DNA from: Streptomyces sp. Ru62
GTDB taxonomy: Bacteria; Actinomycetota; Actinomycetes; Streptomycetales; Streptomycetaceae
Direction: 5' to 3'
Assembly: GCF_002920615.1 (NCBI RefSeq)
Contig: NZ_PQSU01000042.1
Coordinates: 1 to 64,000, forward strand
Length of the DNA stretch: 64,000 bases
Positions 8,435 through 16,587 of the stretch are shown here, piece by piece. Under the pieces are notes generated by a model. It was not told the DNA's origin, ran no database searches, and saw only the letters and a program-made list of their open reading frames with translations. Every line of letters starts with the position of its first letter. Position 1 is the stretch's first letter. Both the position numbers and the translations under genes were made by a program.

Positions 8435-8752
8435 TCACTGCGCGGCGCTGAACGCCTCGTAGACCTTCTTGGGGATGCGTCCCCGGGCGGGGACGTCCAT
8501 CTTGTTGGCCTGGGCCCAGGCGCGGACGGCCGCCGGGTCGGGCGCGACCTCCGTCTGCTTGTACGCCTTGCCGGACCGCGACCGCTTGCGGCCGGCCTCG
8601 ACGTAGGGCGCGAGCGCCTTGCGCAGTTTCTCGGCATTGCTTTCGTTCAGGTCGATCTCGTACGACTTGCCGTCGAGTCCGAAGGCGATCGTCTCCGCCG
8701 CTTCCGAGCCGTCGATGTCGTCAAAGAGAGTGACCACGACCTTTTGCGCCAC
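8435..8752 (-). CDS. lsrL: Lsr2-family nucleoid-associated protein (probably the LsrL paralogue)
   Basis: A 105-residue Lsr2-like DNA-binding protein. The N-terminal dimerisation part begins MAQKVVVTLFDDIDG. The C-terminal DNA-binding part carries the minor-groove-binding RGR motif at 90-92 followed by Ile-Pro (IPKKVYEAF). Lsr2 proteins bridge AT-rich DNA and silence acquired and specialised-metabolism genes. Streptomyces usually encode two, Lsr2 and LsrL; the location just upstream of purS fits LsrL as I recall it, so the paralogue call is context-based. Divergent from purS across 310 bp of unusually AT-rich DNA, which could itself be a binding region. Confidence 0.85.
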   Translation of the reverse strand: MAQKVVVTLFDDIDGSEAAETIAFGLDGKSYEIDLNESNAEKLRKALAPYVEAGRKRSRSGKAYKQTEVAPDPAAVRAWAQANKMDVPARGRIPKKVYEAFSAAQ

Positions 8753-9062
8753 GAATATCGGTCCCTCCGTGCAGCACGTCGTTACAGCTCAACGCCGACG
8801 ACGTGCCGAGTATCGGCTATTGCCAATTCATTTGTACAGTGCCCGGCAATGCAAAGTGAAGCCCGACTAAATCCGTCCGCGTGTCCGGGCGCAATAGGTG
8901 TGGCGGACGGACTGTGGAACTTTCCCAGAACTTTTCACGGGCGTGCGGCTTCGACACCCGATCGTGATGCGGCTCACGTACTTTCCTCCAACTCTACTCG
9001 CGTAGAAATTTTGTGCGGGTAGTCTGAAGGAACCTGCTCAGCACCACACACCGGGAGTGCCA
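8753..9062. promoter_or_regulatory. Divergent intergenic region lsrL / purS
   Basis: This 310-bp region has no gene and is visibly AT-richer than its surroundings, especially 8817-8870 and 8995-9040. It must hold the promoters of both flanking units. TAGTCT at 9020-9025 could be a -10 for purS, but no -35 at standard spacing is convincing. I see no known riboswitch fold. Confidence 0.5.
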
Positions 9063-9326
9063 GTGGCACGCGTCGTAGTCGACGTCATGCTCAAGCCGGA
9101 GATCCTCGACCCCCAGGGCCAGGCGGTCCAGCGTGCGCTGCCGCGCCTGGGTTTCGAAGGGATCTCGGACGTACGTCAGGGAAAGCGTTTCGAACTGGAA
9201 GTTGACGGGCCGGTCGACGAGGCCGCGCTCGCCCGCATCCGCGATCTTGCGGAATCCTTCCTCGCCAACACCGTGATCGAGGACTTCACGGTCCGGGTCG
9301 ATGAAGTCGCGGAGGCGGCCAAGTGA
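9063..9326 (+). CDS. purS: FGAM synthase subunit PurS
   Basis: An 87-residue small subunit of phosphoribosylformylglycinamidine synthase, needed with PurQ and PurL to convert FGAR to FGAM. It shows the family pattern VVVDVMLKPEILDPQGQAV. I prefer the GTG at 9063 (MARVVVDVM) over the GTG at 9057, because the GGGAG ribosome site ends immediately before 9057 and is correctly spaced only for 9063. Its stop overlaps the purQ start by 4 bases, so the three subunits are translationally coupled. Confidence 0.95.
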   Translation: MARVVVDVMLKPEILDPQGQAVQRALPRLGFEGISDVRQGKRFELEVDGPVDEAALARIRDLAESFLANTVIEDFTVRVDEVAEAAK

Positions 9327-10003
9327 CCGCTCGTATTGGCGTCGTCACTTTCCCGGGGAGCCTGGACGACCGGGACACCCAGCGCGCGATCCGTATCGCC
9401 GGGGCGGAACCGGTCGCCCTCTGGCACAAGGACAAGGACCTCAAGCAGGTCGACGCCGTCGTCCTGTGCGGCGGTTTCTCCTACGGTGACTACCTGCGGG
9501 CCGGCGCCATCGCCCGCTTCTCGCCGGTGATGGAGCCGCTCGTCGAGCAGGCGAAGGCCGGACTGCCGGTCCTCGGAATCTGCAACGGCTTCCAGATCCT
9601 CACCGAGGCCCACCTGCTCCCGGGCGCGATGCTCGGCAACGACCACCTCCACTTCATCTGCCGCGACCAGAAGCTGCGGGTGGAGAACGCGGAGACCTCC
9701 TGGACCGCCGACTACCGCGCCGGCCAGGAGATCCACATCCCGCTGAAGAACATGGACGGCCGGTACGTCGCCGACGAGTACACGCTCGACAAGCTGGAGG
9801 CGGAGGGCCGCGTCGCCTTCCGTTACCTGGACTTCAACCCGAACGGCTCGCTGCGGGACATCGCCGGCATCACCAACGAGGCCGGGAACGTCGTCGGCCT
9901 CATGCCGCACCCCGAGCACGCCGTCGAGCCGCTGATCGGTACCGGCCGTACCGACGGGCTCCCGTTCTTCACCTCGATCCTCAAGAAGCTGGTCAACGCA
10001 TGA
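9323..10003 (+). CDS. purQ: FGAM synthase glutaminase subunit PurQ
   Basis: A 226-residue class I glutamine amidotransferase that supplies ammonia for FGAM synthesis. The nucleophile Cys87 is in LGICNGFQ, and the His/Glu of the catalytic triad are in MPHPEHAVE near the C-terminus. GTG start inside the purS stop (GTGA), and its own stop overlaps the purL ATG (ATGA). Confidence 0.96.
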   Translation: MTARIGVVTFPGSLDDRDTQRAIRIAGAEPVALWHKDKDLKQVDAVVLCGGFSYGDYLRAGAIARFSPVMEPLVEQAKAGLPVLGICNGFQILTEAHLLPGAMLGNDHLHFICRDQKLRVENAETSWTADYRAGQEIHIPLKNMDGRYVADEYTLDKLEAEGRVAFRYLDFNPNGSLRDIAGITNEAGNVVGLMPHPEHAVEPLIGTGRTDGLPFFTSILKKLVNA

Positions 10004-12258
10004 GCCGGACGCCTCTGGACACGGTCGAGCACGCGGCCGCGACCCCCGACGTCGAGCTGCCCTGGGCCGAACTCGGTCTGAAGAAGGACGAGTACGAGCG
10101 GGTGGTGGAGATCCTCGGCCGCCGCCCCACCGGCGCCGAGCTCGCCATGTACTCGGTCATGTGGTCCGAGCACTGCTCGTACAAGTCCTCCAAGGTCCAC
10201 CTGCGCCAGTTCGGCGAGAAGGCGCCGCAGAGCGACGCGCTGCTCGTCGGCATCGGCGAGAACGCCGGTGTGGTGGACGTCGGCCAGGGCTACGCCGTCA
10301 CCTTCAAGGTCGAGTCGCACAACCACCCGTCGTACGTCGAGCCCTACCAGGGCGCGGCCACGGGTGTCGGCGGCATCGTCCGCGACATCATCGCGATGGG
10401 CGCCCGCCCGGTCGCGGTCGTGGACCCGCTCCGCTTCGGCGCCGCCGACCACCCCGACACCAAGCGCGTCCTGCCCGGCGTGGTCGCGGGCATCGGCGGC
10501 TACGGCAACTGCCTGGGCCTGCCCAACATCGGCGGCGAGGTCGTCTTCGACGCCTGCTACCAGGGCAACCCGCTGGTCAACGCAGGTGCCATCGGTGTGA
10601 TGCGGCACGAGGACATCCACCTCGCGAAGGCCTCCGGCTCGGGCAACAAGGTCATCCTCTACGGCGCCCGGACCGGCGGCGACGGCATCGGCGGCGCCTC
10701 CATCCTGGCCTCCGAGACCTTCGACGACGCCAAGCCCTCGAAGCGGCCCGCCGTGCAGGTCGGCGACCCCTTCCAGGAGAAGCTGCTCATCGAGTGCACC
10801 CTGGAGGCGTTCCGGGAGAAGCTGGTCGTCGGCATCCAGGACCTCGGCGCGGCCGGTCTGTCCTGCGCCACGTCCGAGCTGGCCTCCAACGGCTCCGGCG
10901 GGATGCGCGTCACCCTCGACGACGTCCCGCTGCGCGACTCCACGCTCTCGCCCGAGGAGATCCTCATGAGCGAGTCGCAGGAGCGCATGTGCGCCGTCGT
11001 GGAGCCGGACAAGGTCGACCGCTTCCTGGAGATCTGCGAGAAGTGGGACGTCATCGCCACCGTCATCGGTGAGGTCACCGACGGCAACCGGCTGGAGATC
11101 TTCTGGCACGGCGAGAAGATCGTCGACGTCGACCCGCGCACGGTCGCGCACGAGGGCCCGGTCTACGAGCGCCCCTACGCGCGCCCCGAGTGGCAGGACG
11201 CCCTCCAGGCCGACGACGCGAACAAGCTGCCCCGCCCCGAGACGGGCGAGGAGCTGAAGGCCCAGGTCCTGAAGCTGGTCGGTTCGCCGAACCAGGCTTC
11301 CAAGAAGTGGATCACCTCCCAGTACGACCACTTCGTGCAGGGCAACACCGTCCTCGCCCAGCCGGAGGACTCCGGCATGATCCGCGTGGACGAGGAGACC
11401 GGCCTCGGTGTCGCGATCGCGACGGACGGCAACGGCCGCTACACCAAGCTCGACCCGTACACGGGCGCCCAGCTGGCGCTGGCGGAGGCCTACCGCAACG
11501 TGGCCACCACCGGTGCCAAGCCGCTCGCGGTCTCGGACTGCCTGAACTTCGGCTCGCCCGAGGACCCGGCGGTCATGTGGCAGTTCGCGGAGGCCGTGCG
11601 CGGTCTGGCCGACGGCTGTCAGCAGCTCGGCACCCCGGTGACCGGCGGCAACGTCTCGCTCTACAACCAGACCGGCGAGGCCGCCATCCACCCGACCCCG
11701 GTGGTGGCCGTGCTCGGCGTGATCGACGACGTCGCCCGCCGCACCCCGGTCGCCTTCCAGGAGGAGGGCCAGCTGATCTACCTCCTCGGCGACACCCGGG
11801 AGGAGTTCGGCGGCTCGGCCTGGTCCCAGGTGATCCACGACCACCTGGGCGGTCTGCCCCCGCAGGTGGACCTGGAGCGCGAGCGCCTGCTGGCCGAGAT
11901 CCTGATCTCCGCCTCCCGCGACGGCATGATCGACTCCGCGCACGACCTGTCCGACGGCGGTCTGGTCCAGGCCGTGGTCGAGTCCGCGCTGCTCGGCGGC
12001 AAGGGTGCGCGTCTGGTCGTACCCGACGGCCTGGACGCCTTCACCTTCCTGTTCTCCGAGTCGGCCGGCCGAGCGATCGTCGCCGTGCCGCGCTCGGAGG
12101 AGGTCCGCTTCAACGACATGTGCGGTGCGCGCGGCCTGCCGGCCACCCGTATCGGTGTCGTCGACGGCGACGCGGTGGAGGTGCAGGGCGAGTTCACCCT
12201 CCCCCTCGCCGAGCTGCGCGAGGCCCACGAGGGCACGATCCCGGCGCTGCTGGCGTAG
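10000..12258 (+). CDS. purL: FGAM synthase large subunit PurL
   Basis: A 752-residue small-type PurL carrying the ATP-dependent synthase reaction. This form lacks its own glutaminase and needs PurS and PurQ, which are encoded directly upstream. Motifs include MWSEHCSYKSSK near residue 50, the ATP-binding VESHNHPS, and repeated AIRS-type domains (GDGIGGAS near 226, and SCATSELASNGSGGM). Last gene of purSQL; a very strong hairpin follows the stop. Confidence 0.96.
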   Translation: MSRTPLDTVEHAAATPDVELPWAELGLKKDEYERVVEILGRRPTGAELAMYSVMWSEHCSYKSSKVHLRQFGEKAPQSDALLVGIGENAGVVDVGQGYAVTFKVESHNHPSYVEPYQGAATGVGGIVRDIIAMGARPVAVVDPLRFGAADHPDTKRVLPGVVAGIGGYGNCLGLPNIGGEVVFDACYQGNPLVNAGAIGVMRHEDIHLAKASGSGNKVILYGARTGGDGIGGASILASETFDDAKPSKRPAVQVGDPFQEKLLIECTLEAFREKLVVGIQDLGAAGLSCATSELASNGSGGMRVTLDDVPLRDSTLSPEEILMSESQERMCAVVEPDKVDRFLEICEKWDVIATVIGEVTDGNRLEIFWHGEKIVDVDPRTVAHEGPVYERPYARPEWQDALQADDANKLPRPETGEELKAQVLKLVGSPNQASKKWITSQYDHFVQGNTVLAQPEDSGMIRVDEETGLGVAIATDGNGRYTKLDPYTGAQLALAEAYRNVATTGAKPLAVSDCLNFGSPEDPAVMWQFAEAVRGLADGCQQLGTPVTGGNVSLYNQTGEAAIHPTPVVAVLGVIDDVARRTPVAFQEEGQLIYLLGDTREEFGGSAWSQVIHDHLGGLPPQVDLERERLLAEILISASRDGMIDSAHDLSDGGLVQAVVESALLGGKGARLVVPDGLDAFTFLFSESAGRAIVAVPRSEEVRFNDMCGARGLPATRIGVVDGDAVEVQGEFTLPLAELREAHEGTIPALLA

Positions 12259-12294
12259 CGCACACAGGGACCACGGCGCGTACGTCACGCCGGA

Positions 12295-12327
12295 GCCCCC
12301 GCCCGGACCCAGGGTCCGGGCGGGGGC
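12295..12327 (+). terminator. Terminator of the purSQL operon
   Basis: A 15-bp perfect GC stem (12295-12309 with 12313-12327) with a 3-base loop, followed by TTCCCTG. It starts 36 bp after purL. Confidence 0.85.
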
Positions 12328-12679
12328 TTCCCTGTGGTGGCGGGTCGCCCTGAGGACCAGCGGATCAGACCGGCCCCCGATCGACCGCCGGGGCATGCCG
12401 CCTCGACACGCCGGCGCGGGGACGATTCCTCAGCGGAGCCTTTCGGGTTCGAGTCGGACACCGCATCCGAGGAGGCGGCGGCCGGCACGTCCTGGATCAC
12501 GATGATCGGCCCTGACCCGGAGGGGCCCCGCGGGCGCGCGGTGAAGGTTCGGGAAGCCTCTTCGGCCGCAGGCGTGACACCGTGCGGCCGGGGGAAGGAG
12601 GGAATTGCCAACTCACCTGTGCCCGTGGGGTGGTTGGGCAGTCGGCGACATCCGTGAGTGAGCCCGGGGGAGCGGCCGG
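12328..12679. other. Intergenic region between purL terminator and the EACC1 gene
   Basis: About 350 bp with no convincing gene; the short open frames here lack ribosome sites and family features. It should contain the promoter of the EACC1-caspase unit; I see no clear -10/-35 pair. Confidence 0.4.
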
Positions 12680-13030
12680 ATGGAGATCAGGTTCGAGGCG
12701 GCCGGAGCCGCACGCGAGGAAGAACTGCTGTCCCTGTACGACTGGCTGGCTGCCGACCGCGCCCTGCGCGGCCAGGTCCGGGTGACCCGGGTCGCCGAAG
12801 CCGGCTCGGGCACCGGGCGGATGGGCCCGGGTGTCGACCTGGTCCTCGCGGTGCTGTCCGCCGTCAGCGGCCTGGGGCAGCTCCAACTGTCCTACCTGGC
12901 CTGGCGGCAGAGTTTCCGGCCACGGGCCCGTGTGACCATCGACATCACCGGAGCCGACCCCGACCAGGTGGCCGAGCTGCTGCGCGGCTTCGGGCAGGAC
13001 GGCGACGACGCGGACGGGGAGCCGCGGTGA
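12680..13030 (+). CDS. EACC1-type effector-associated protein
   Basis: A 116-residue protein matching the effector-associated constant component 1 (EACC1) pattern described for conflict/defence systems in multicellular bacteria. An N-terminal beta strand is followed by a helix with LYDWLAADRALRGQVRV, a Gly-rich turn (~43-50), a hydrophobic helix (~51-76, GVDLVLAVLSAVSGLG) ending in the family's WR pair, and a final strand-helix unit (VTIDITG). Such proteins are small adaptors encoded beside variable effectors such as caspases or trypsins. Its stop overlaps the caspase start by 4 bases (GTGA), which strongly implies co-production and a shared complex. The assignment is by pattern recognition, without a profile search. 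Confidence 0.75.
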   Translation: MEIRFEAAGAAREEELLSLYDWLAADRALRGQVRVTRVAEAGSGTGRMGPGVDLVLAVLSAVSGLGQLQLSYLAWRQSFRPRARVTIDITGADPDQVAELLRGFGQDGDDADGEPR

Positions 13031-15054
13031 CCGACGCCAAGGACCCCGGGACGGTCGAGAGTTTCGGCCGGATCGACCCGGAGCGCTCCGCCTGTGTCCT
13101 GATCGGCGTGGACGACTACGCGCACCTGGACCCGCTGCGCAGCGTCAGGCTCAACCTCACGGAACTTCAGGCCGTGCTCACGGACCCGGACATCTGGGGC
13201 ATCCCCGACGACGGCCGGCGGATCCGTACGGTTTCCAACCCGACCTCACCGGCCGAGCTGGTCCGCCCGATCCGGGAGGCCGCCGCGCTCGCCGAGGACA
13301 CCCTGATCGTCTACTACGCCGGTCACGGCCTGAAGGACCGCCACGAACAGCAACAACTGCTGCTCACCCTGCCCGACTCGGTCGAGGACCAGCCGGACAC
13401 CTGTGTCCGGTCCGGCGACGTCCGCCGCGCCATCCGCGACACCGGCTCCGCACTGCGCCGGGTGCTGATCCTGGACTGCTGCTACAGCGGTCAGGTGCTG
13501 ACCGAGATGACGGACGGCCACCGGCACGTCGTCGAGATGGCCGTGTCGACGCTGAAGGACGTCGAGGGCTCCTACGTCATGACGTCCGGGCCGCGCGACC
13601 GGCCCTCGCACGCTCCCGATCCCAAGCGCTGCACCCTGTTCACCGGCGCCCTGGTCGACGTCATGCGGGAGGGGCTTCCGGACGGCCCGGAGATGCTGGG
13701 CCTGCACGACCTCTTCGTGGAGGTCAAGAAGCGCATCCTCACCCTCAAGCCCGAGGTGCCACAGGAACCACAGGACCAGGACAGCAACGGCGTCGGCGCC
13801 CTCGGCTTCGTCCGCAACGCCGCCGTACGGTCCCGCTGGCCCCGGCCTGTCCGGCAGCCCCCGCCCACCCGCTGGCAGCGCGTCCGCACCCCGGTCCTGT
13901 CGCTGACGGCGGGCGTCCTGGGCCTCGCCCTCGGCCTGGGCGTCCCGCCCCTCGTCGACTGGTGGCACGACATCCACCCGGCCCCCGCCGCCGGTCCCTG
14001 CGCGGTCCCCTCGCCGTCCGGCCCGGCGGCCCCCCGCGCGGTGCTCCTCGACCACTCCGACGCCCTGAACAAGGAGAACGTCTACTACGAGAAGATAACG
14101 GGCCTGTCCGCCCTGGCCCTGGTCTCACAGGGCGAGGACGTCAGGGCACTGGCCCTCGCCGACAACTCCCCCGGCCGGGTCTGGCCGCTCGCCCTCGGAT
14201 CGCCCTCGAAGCTGGACCCCGTCCCCGACAAGTCGGTGCCGCTCCGCCGCGCCGACGGCACGAAGTTCCCGATCGACGGCGACTGGTACGACGGCGAGGG
14301 CATGGTCATCGAGAAGGGCGGCAGGACCATGCTGATCGCCTCCGAGACCGGCCCGGCCATCCGCCGCTTCGACATCGCCACCGGCCGGCAGGTCGGCAAG
14401 GACTTACCCATTCCGAAGGAGCTGCGCTTCTGGCCCCAGGGCTCCGCGCAGACCGGCCGCAGCATCGAGTCACTGGCCGTCTCCCCGGACGGCCGCCACC
14501 TCTACGCCGGCTGGGAGGCACCCCTGGCGAAGGACGGCGACCAGCGCGGCCGGGGCATCATCCGCATCCAGCGCTACACCGGAAGGGCCGGCGGCGCCTA
14601 CACCCCGGACGGGCAGTACGCGTTCATGGCCGATGACGGCATGTACCTGTCCGAGCTGAACGCCATCGACGACAACGGCAACCTTCTCGCACTGGAACGC
14701 CAGTACACCGCCGGACTGGGCTCGGCGATACGGATCGTCCAGCTCTCCCTCGCCCACGCCCAGAACGTCACCGAACTGACCTCCCTGTGGCATCAGCCGC
14801 CGAAGATCTTCGCCGCCGACCGACTGGTCGTCGACCTGGCCACCTGCCCCGTGGGCGGCCGCGGCCAGGTCGCCGTCCCGGCCTCGTCCGCCCACTACCC
14901 GCTCCTCGACAACGTCGAGGGCATGGCCCTGGGCGCCCCCTGGACATCCGGCCGCTACAAAGGCTGGCACCCGCTGTACCTGGTCTCCGACGACAACGAC
15001 AGCGACGACCAGATCACCCGGCTCTACTCGCTCGCGGTGAAGCTGCGACCTTGA
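13027..15054 (+). CDS. Membrane-anchored caspase with phytase-like exported domain
   Basis: A 675-residue fusion. Residues ~20-265 are a caspase/metacaspase-like (C14) domain: catalytic His100 in YYAGHG and Cys152 in LDCCYSG. A basic, proline-rich stretch (270-287) leads to one transmembrane helix (~288-307). The remainder (~330-675) resembles the esterase-like-activity-of-phytase family (beta-propeller-like), with EGM elements and an SPDGRHLYAG blade. Basic residues before the helix predict the protease inside and the C-terminal domain outside. It is coupled to the EACC1 gene by overlap, matching the EACC1-associated caspase type. Codon 460 (14404-14406) is TTA, very rare in Streptomyces and read only by the bldA tRNA, suggesting developmental control of translation. 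The protease substrate and the triggering signal are unknown. Confidence 0.85.
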   Translation: MTDAKDPGTVESFGRIDPERSACVLIGVDDYAHLDPLRSVRLNLTELQAVLTDPDIWGIPDDGRRIRTVSNPTSPAELVRPIREAAALAEDTLIVYYAGHGLKDRHEQQQLLLTLPDSVEDQPDTCVRSGDVRRAIRDTGSALRRVLILDCCYSGQVLTEMTDGHRHVVEMAVSTLKDVEGSYVMTSGPRDRPSHAPDPKRCTLFTGALVDVMREGLPDGPEMLGLHDLFVEVKKRILTLKPEVPQEPQDQDSNGVGALGFVRNAAVRSRWPRPVRQPPPTRWQRVRTPVLSLTAGVLGLALGLGVPPLVDWWHDIHPAPAAGPCAVPSPSGPAAPRAVLLDHSDALNKENVYYEKITGLSALALVSQGEDVRALALADNSPGRVWPLALGSPSKLDPVPDKSVPLRRADGTKFPIDGDWYDGEGMVIEKGGRTMLIASETGPAIRRFDIATGRQVGKDLPIPKELRFWPQGSAQTGRSIESLAVSPDGRHLYAGWEAPLAKDGDQRGRGIIRIQRYTGRAGGAYTPDGQYAFMADDGMYLSELNAIDDNGNLLALERQYTAGLGSAIRIVQLSLAHAQNVTELTSLWHQPPKIFAADRLVVDLATCPVGGRGQVAVPASSAHYPLLDNVEGMALGAPWTSGRYKGWHPLYLVSDDNDSDDQITRLYSLAVKLRP

Positions 15055-15096
15055 ATGCCGTCCCCTTGAACAGGGTCACCGAATAGGGTGACCGCC

Positions 15097-15894
15097 ATGC
15101 CCACGGCCAAGAAGCGCACCAGGACGTACGACCCCGCCAAGACCCGTGAGGCGGTCCTCGCCCAGTTCACGAACGTGCGGGACGCCGTCCGCACCCTCGG
15201 CCCCGAGCAGCTGGAACTCCCCACCCGGCTCGGCGCCTGGAGCGTGCGGGACCTGATCGCACACATCGGCATGGCGCTCACCGCCGTCCACCGGGCCCTG
15301 GAGCGGCCCGCCCCGCCCCGGCAGACGGTCACCGTGGCCGAGTGGCCGTTCTCCACCGGGTCACGCGCCGGCGCCATCGCCGAGTTCACCCGGGGCCTCA
15401 CCGCCGCCCACCCGGACCTCGGCGCCTACCTCGCCGACATCGACGAGAGCCTGCGCGCCCTGCTGGACGAGCACCCCGGCGGCCGGCTGCTGGACACCAG
15501 CGCGGGAGCCCTGCCGCTGGACGACTACCTCGTCACCCGCGCCCTCGAACTCGTCGTCCACACCGACGACCTGAACGCCGCCGTCCCCGGCCTGGAGGTG
15601 CCGTACGACCGGCAGGCCCTGGCCGCCACCACCCGGCTGCTCGCCGACGCCCTCGCCGTGAAGGCGCCCGGCGGCTCCACCGAGGTGCGGGTGCCGCCGT
15701 ACGCGGTCGTGCAGTGCGTAGAGGGCCCCCGGCACACCCGGGGCACCCCGCCCAACGTCGTGGAGACCGACCCGCTGACCTGGATCCGGCTCGCCACCGG
15801 CCGTACGGCCTGGGCGGACGCGCTGGCCGCCGCCAAGGTCAGCGCGAGCGGGGAGCGGGCGGACCTCGGGGGGCTGTTGCCGGTCATGTCGTAG
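15097..15894 (+). CDS. Maleylpyruvate isomerase/DinB-family, SCP-like C-terminal domain
   Basis: A 265-residue protein. The N-terminal part resembles the mycothiol-dependent maleylpyruvate isomerase (MDMPI) fold: WSVRDLIAHIGMAL near 46-59 and LVVHTDDL near 150-157, which supply the His/Asp metal ligands. The C-terminal ~80 residues look like the bacterial sterol-carrier-protein-like domain (DPLTWIRLATGRTAW). These enzymes use mycothiol as cofactor; the substrate is unknown. I chose ATG 15097 because AGGG is correctly spaced for it; a GTG at 15088 is the alternative. It lies 42 bp after the caspase gene and might be co-transcribed, but a link in function is not evident. Confidence 0.8.
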   Translation: MPTAKKRTRTYDPAKTREAVLAQFTNVRDAVRTLGPEQLELPTRLGAWSVRDLIAHIGMALTAVHRALERPAPPRQTVTVAEWPFSTGSRAGAIAEFTRGLTAAHPDLGAYLADIDESLRALLDEHPGGRLLDTSAGALPLDDYLVTRALELVVHTDDLNAAVPGLEVPYDRQALAATTRLLADALAVKAPGGSTEVRVPPYAVVQCVEGPRHTRGTPPNVVETDPLTWIRLATGRTAWADALAAAKVSASGERADLGGLLPVMS

Positions 15895-15930
15895 CCGGAA
15901 CCCGCGCGCGCCCGCGTACGTCGAATCACC

Positions 15931-16386
15931 ATGAACCGGTACAAGCAACGCGTGACCCTGGCAGTGGCCGCCGTGCTTCTCCCGTTCACGGTGGCCTGTG
16001 GCGGCGAGAAGGCGGACAGTGGAGCGGTGAGCGTCCAGCAGCCGGTGACCGGGATCGACTGGCGGGTCGACGGCATCACCGTCGGCGCCACCACCCGGCA
16101 CGCGCCCGCCACCGCCCGCCTCCGCATCGACGAGGACGGCAAGGCGGGCGGCAACCTGGGCTGCAACCAGTTCAGCGCCCGCGCCACCGTGCGCGAGGAC
16201 CGCATCACCATCGGTGACCTGCGCACGACCAGGATGGCCTGCGGCGAGGAGCGCATGGACTTCGAGCGCGCCCTCGCGCGCATCCTCACCACCGGCACGC
16301 TCACCGCCAGGGCCGACGCGGGCAAGGCGACGCTCACCGACGGCGACGGCGACCGCGTCCACCTCAGCCGGAGCACCCCCGGATGA
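15931..16386 (+). CDS. META/HslJ-domain lipoprotein
   Basis: A 151-residue secreted lipoprotein: a positively charged N-terminus, a hydrophobic core, and a lipobox ending TVAC with acylated Cys23. The mature part has the META-domain pattern, including GNLGCNQFSARATV and a second conserved Cys in TTRMACGEERMDFE, which usually forms a disulphide with the first. META proteins sit on the outer face of the membrane; the precise role is unknown. Downstream of the MDMPI-like gene by 36 bp. Confidence 0.85.
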   Translation: MNRYKQRVTLAVAAVLLPFTVACGGEKADSGAVSVQQPVTGIDWRVDGITVGATTRHAPATARLRIDEDGKAGGNLGCNQFSARATVREDRITIGDLRTTRMACGEERMDFERALARILTTGTLTARADAGKATLTDGDGDRVHLSRSTPG

Positions 16387-16550
16387 TGTGCGACACCTCA
16401 CTCACGAATACGGCGAAGACGCCCGTGAACGGCTCGTACGGCCCGTCCGGAGCCCCCAGCAGGCGGTGAAGCACCGGTCTGACCAGCGAAAACGCGGAAT
16501 CCCCCAAGGTGATCCAGACCGCCCGGCCCGTTACGGGCGCGTATCCCCAA

Positions 16551-16580
16551 TTCGGACCAGTGGTCGACCTCGCCTACACT
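16551..16580 (+). promoter_or_regulatory. Likely purF promoter giving a leaderless mRNA
   Basis: TACACT at 16575-16580 is a good -10 box, and the purF GTG begins 7 bases after it, so transcription would start at or next to the start codon. TTCGGA at 16551-16556 (18-bp spacer) is only a weak -35. No ribosome site precedes the GTG, which supports a leaderless start. Confidence 0.5.
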
Positions 16581-16587
16581 CGGTTGC

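Noticed and set aside
9823..12396. 857-codon minus-strand frame opposite purL
   Set aside because: Antisense to a certain gene; no motif, no ribosome site, biased composition.
12334..12657. Possible 107-codon gene between purL and the EACC1 gene
   Set aside because: No ribosome site, no family features and weak codon bias.
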